A model generated the notes under the pieces. That model did not search any database. It was not told where the DNA came from and saw only the letters and a program-made list of their open reading frames with translations. From assembly GCF_017377875.1 (NCBI RefSeq), contig NZ_CP070975.1, positions 3,472,001 to 3,536,000 of the forward strand: DNA of 64,000 nt. Reading direction: 5' to 3'. A program made the position numbers and the translations under genes. The stretch comes from Alcaligenes sp. SORT26 (lineage in GTDB: Bacteria > Pseudomonadota > Gammaproteobacteria > Burkholderiales > Burkholderiaceae_B). Shown here piece by piece: positions 61,341-64,000 of this stretch. Each line of letters opens with the position of its first letter. Position 1 is the stretch's first letter.

Positions 61341-63782
61341 TTAGAAGGAGTAGCGCAGATTCAGCATGGCATTGCGCGGTGCGCCGTAATAGCCGGTGTA
61401 GAAGGTCTGGTCCAGTGCGCTCAGGTACTTGCGGTTGAACAGATTGTTGACGTTCAAGGTTGCCGTCAATTGCTTGCTGAAGTCGTAGCGGCCCATCAGG
61501 TTGACCACGGCGTAGCTGCTTTGTTCTCCCGTGACGGTCTTGCCCAAATCCCACGGTGTGGCGGTGAAGTGGATCTGGCTTTGCCAGTTCACACCACCTC
61601 CAATCGTCAGGCGATTCCAGCTACCGGGCAGGCGGTACGTAGTCCACAGCTTGGCCATATGGCGTGGCACCAGAGTTTTGATGCGCTCACCCTGAGCATC
61701 TTTGGTCTGGCTGTAGGTATAGCTGAATGCCATGTTCCAGCCATCCAGCAACTCGCCCGTCACTTCCATGTCCAGACCTTGCGTCTTGGCACCTTTGACG
61801 GCGGTGTAGGCCGCTTCGCGAGTAGTGCCAGGGACGATAAAGCCACTGTCGGCCACCGCCAGATTGTCCTGGCGGATTTCGTACAGAGCGATGCTGCTGT
61901 TCAGGCGACCATCCAGCATCTCGCTTTTCAGCCCGATCTCGTAGTTATCGCCTTTGCGTGGGTCCAGAAAGTTGCCGCTGCGGTCACGGTAGCTTTGTGG
62001 TTTGAAGATGCTGGTGTAGCTGGCGTAGACGGAGTGCTCTTCGTTCAGGTCGTAAACAATGCCTGCATAGGGGGTGAAGACATTGTCTTCATTCATGGTC
62101 TTCAGGCTGTTGTTCCTGGCCAGCACCGGGTCGGGATACTGCTGGGATAGGCTGTAGCGATAGTTGCTGATACGAGTGCCCAGAATCACTGCCAGATCGT
62201 CACTAGGCTTCAGGCGCAGCGCGGTATAGCCGCCGTATTGCTTGACGGAGAGATCGTAGTCAAACAGTTTCTCGCCAGAGATAGTGGGGCGGGCGGGATT
62301 GTTGTCCCACTCGAACATATTGTTCACGGCCGTGCCTTCAATACCGGCGTAGCGCATGGGTTCATGGAAGTTGTCGTATTTGGACGAGTTAAAGCCCAGT
62401 ACCAATTCATGTTCGCGTCCGAACAGTTGGAAGGGGCCTTTTACATGAACATCAAAGCTGGTCTGGCGCTGCTTGGCGCTAGATACGCCGCCATACAGTT
62501 TGACTCCCTTGCCGGTGACGGGGTCAGGGTAGCCCCAGGAAGCATCCGCCCGCTGACCGCTGCGGCGTCCTTCCATATGGTTCAAAGACAGTGCCAAGGA
62601 CCAGTCGCTGGGTAACTGCTGATCCAGTTTCAGGAAGCTGTTGGTCACTTCCATAGTGTTAGTGCTCCAGCGAGCGCCAGGGCTGGTGTGGACGTCGTAA
62701 TCAATCTGTTCGCCTGTGTTGTAGAACAGAGGCAGGCCAGAGCCGGTGGAGCCGCGTGGATCGTTTTTCTGATAATCCATGCCCAGCGTCACCAAAGTGG
62801 TGTCGGTGATATCTGCTTCCAGAACGCCATAGACAATATCTTTTTTGGTCTTGAAGTAGTCCATATAGCTATTGCCTTCCTGGTGTGCGCCCACCAGTCG
62901 ACCGCGCAGACGACCGCTGTTGAGCAAAGGCCCGCTCAGATCCACTTGAGCCCGCATCTGATCCCAGGAGCCATAGCCCACTTCGGCATGACCTTGAAAG
63001 TCCGTTGTCGGACGCTTGCGCACCATATTGACGACGCCGGATGGGTCGCCTGCGCCGGTCAGCAAGCCGGAGGCTCCACGCAGTACTTCAACACGGTCAT
63101 AAATCGCCATATCGGCCAGCCCCTGGGGGATGTTCTGGCTGACGATATCGGACAGGGTGGACAGGCCGTCCAACTGATAGTTGTCGATGGCATAGCCACG
63201 CGAGTAGATGGTGTAGCGGTCGCTGCCTATGTGCTGGATAGAGATACCAGGCGCTTGTTGCAGCACGCTGCCGATATTGTCCAGTGACTGGTCTTCAATC
63301 CGTTGGCGTGTCATCACACTGACGGTCTGCGGGGTTTCACGCAGCGTCATGTTCAGCTTGGTGGCGGTGGTTGTGGCGCCGTGACTGGCGTAGGTCTGGC
63401 TACCCTCGGTGACGGGCAGGCGACGGCCCACAACCCGCACTGGCGCCAGCATGGTGGCGTCGGCATTGGGGCGCGACAAGGTAATCGTATTGTTCTCGCG
63501 CCGGTACTCCAGTCCCGAACCTTGCAGCAAGGTGCGCAGTGCCTCTTCCGGGCGCATCCGGCCCTGAATAGGTGTCGTGCTCAAACCTTGAACCAGCGAG
63601 GGAGAGAAGAACACCTGTAGCTGGGTTTGCTCGGCCAGTTTCAACAGCGCTTCGGACAAAGGCTGGGCAGGAATGTGGATAGGCACAGGGTTATCTTGTG
63701 CCAGGGCGGGGGCACTGGCGCTGGCCACCATCAGAGCAAGCAGGACTGGGCGCAGGCGGGGTAGAAAAGTGGTTCGGTTCAC
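61341..63782 (-). CDS. TonB-dependent siderophore receptor with STN signalling domain
   Basis: An 813-residue receptor. The signal peptide ends APALAQD. The STN (secretin/TonB N-terminal) domain, residues ~32-105, has IPAQPLSEALLKLAEQTQLQVFFSPSLVQGLSTTPIQGRMRPEEALRTLLQGSGLEYRRENNTITL. The plug has TVSVMTRQRIEDQSL and VEVLRGASGLLTGAGDPSGVVNMVRKRP; the barrel ends RNAMLNLRYSF. STN receptors of the FpvA/FoxA type pass a signal to a FecR-type anti-sigma factor, and the tail of such a gene lies just upstream. The ligand is probably a hydroxamate-like siderophore, unproven. Confidence 0.93.
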   Translation of the reverse strand: MNRTTFLPRLRPVLLALMVASASAPALAQDNPVPIHIPAQPLSEALLKLAEQTQLQVFFSPSLVQGLSTTPIQGRMRPEEALRTLLQGSGLEYRRENNTITLSRPNADATMLAPVRVVGRRLPVTEGSQTYASHGATTTATKLNMTLRETPQTVSVMTRQRIEDQSLDNIGSVLQQAPGISIQHIGSDRYTIYSRGYAIDNYQLDGLSTLSDIVSQNIPQGLADMAIYDRVEVLRGASGLLTGAGDPSGVVNMVRKRPTTDFQGHAEVGYGSWDQMRAQVDLSGPLLNSGRLRGRLVGAHQEGNSYMDYFKTKKDIVYGVLEADITDTTLVTLGMDYQKNDPRGSTGSGLPLFYNTGEQIDYDVHTSPGARWSTNTMEVTNSFLKLDQQLPSDWSLALSLNHMEGRRSGQRADASWGYPDPVTGKGVKLYGGVSSAKQRQTSFDVHVKGPFQLFGREHELVLGFNSSKYDNFHEPMRYAGIEGTAVNNMFEWDNNPARPTISGEKLFDYDLSVKQYGGYTALRLKPSDDLAVILGTRISNYRYSLSQQYPDPVLARNNSLKTMNEDNVFTPYAGIVYDLNEEHSVYASYTSIFKPQSYRDRSGNFLDPRKGDNYEIGLKSEMLDGRLNSSIALYEIRQDNLAVADSGFIVPGTTREAAYTAVKGAKTQGLDMEVTGELLDGWNMAFSYTYSQTKDAQGERIKTLVPRHMAKLWTTYRLPGSWNRLTIGGGVNWQSQIHFTATPWDLGKTVTGEQSSYAVVNLMGRYDFSKQLTATLNVNNLFNRKYLSALDQTFYTGYYGAPRNAMLNLRYSF

Positions 63783-63931
63783 GGTAGCGGTTCAGAGTAG
63801 GGGTCGGGCACCGCAGTGCCCGGATTCAGATATGTTCCTGCAAGCACGACATTGAGGAACGCTGAATCTAAATACGAGTCAGTCTTACTAAACCCCTCAG
63901 GCTGAATCGATTTATTTGAAACTAATTGTAA

Positions 63932-64000
63932 TTACGAAGCGCTCACCAGAATGATGCTGCCGTCGTCCTGCGTTCGGGCTTGCAGGGGCAGGATTTGTTG
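63932..64000 (-). CDS. FecR-like anti-sigma regulator, C-terminal end only
   Basis: The minus strand is open from the window edge to a TAA (complement of 63932-63934), giving 22 residues that end in SIILVSAS. The LPLQARTQDDGSIILV pattern is like the extreme C-terminus of FecR proteins. It lies ~150 bp upstream of an STN-containing receptor on the same strand, where a fecI-fecR pair is expected. Most of the gene is outside the window. Confidence 0.55.
   Translation of the reverse strand, partial: QQILPLQARTQDDGSIILVSAS

Overview
The window looks like a chromosome segment from a betaproteobacterium of the order Burkholderiales, most likely Alcaligenaceae (Alcaligenes-like). This is inferred from gene content and codon style: a Bug-type tripartite-tricarboxylate binding protein, an lldP-lldR-lldD-dld lactate cluster, a kynR/kynU pair, several Fur-type iron genes and an evenly GC-rich core. 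No 16S rRNA or other definitive marker is present, so the genus is an inference.

Left end (1-7173) is the distal end of an integrated genomic island. It ends in a 55-bp copy of the 3' part of a tRNA-Leu(CAA) gene (7119-7173). The intact tRNA and the integrase must lie to the left, outside the window. The island carries the 3' end of a HEPN-like gene, a 1788-residue protein joining a Cap4-type PD-(D/E)xK nuclease to a STAND/NACHT-type ATPase (an Avs-like defence candidate), a VbhA-type antitoxin without a Fic partner, and an uncalled 42-residue membrane protein. Just beyond the att site is a winged-helix/nucleotidyltransferase plus HEPN toxin-antitoxin pair with a tandem operator over its start.

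8.8-26.4 kb is metabolic and efflux core: dkgB with an MFS exporter and a YafC-like LysR regulator, a chromate transporter, a secreted tyrosine phosphatase, a MarR-controlled Bug/sulfatase operon, and an RND efflux operon (MFP-RND-OMF). The efflux operon is divergent from a ferredoxin-type reductase and a CueR-like regulator. All three transcription units carry the same MerR-type operator.

26.5-36.4 kb is a seven-gene ferric-siderophore import operon on the minus strand: two YbtP/YbtQ-type ABC half transporters, a CeuBCDE/FatDCEB-type ABC importer and a TonB receptor. It is headed by a Fur box, and most gene junctions overlap. No siderophore synthesis gene is seen, so use of foreign siderophores is likely. 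A diverged copy of its Fur-box promoter (about 6 kb away) precedes a TetR-like fusion gene.

36.5-42.1 kb is the lactate utilisation operon lldP-lldR-lldD-dld with two LldR operators 120 bp apart. 43.6-47.6 kb is an SsuABC/TauABC-like ABC uptake operon with an SRPBCC protein and a GntR/UTRA regulator. 47.6-50.9 kb is kynR, kynU and an amino-acid permease. 51.2-55.4 kb holds a ParB-like orphan, a TetR, a secreted peroxiredoxin and an amidohydrolase. 55.4-61.3 kb is a GlpR-like regulator plus ugpC-ugpB-ugpA-ugpE and a phosphodiesterase, preceded by a perfect 30-bp palindrome. The right end is a second TonB receptor, with an N-terminal signalling domain, next to the tail of a FecR-like gene.
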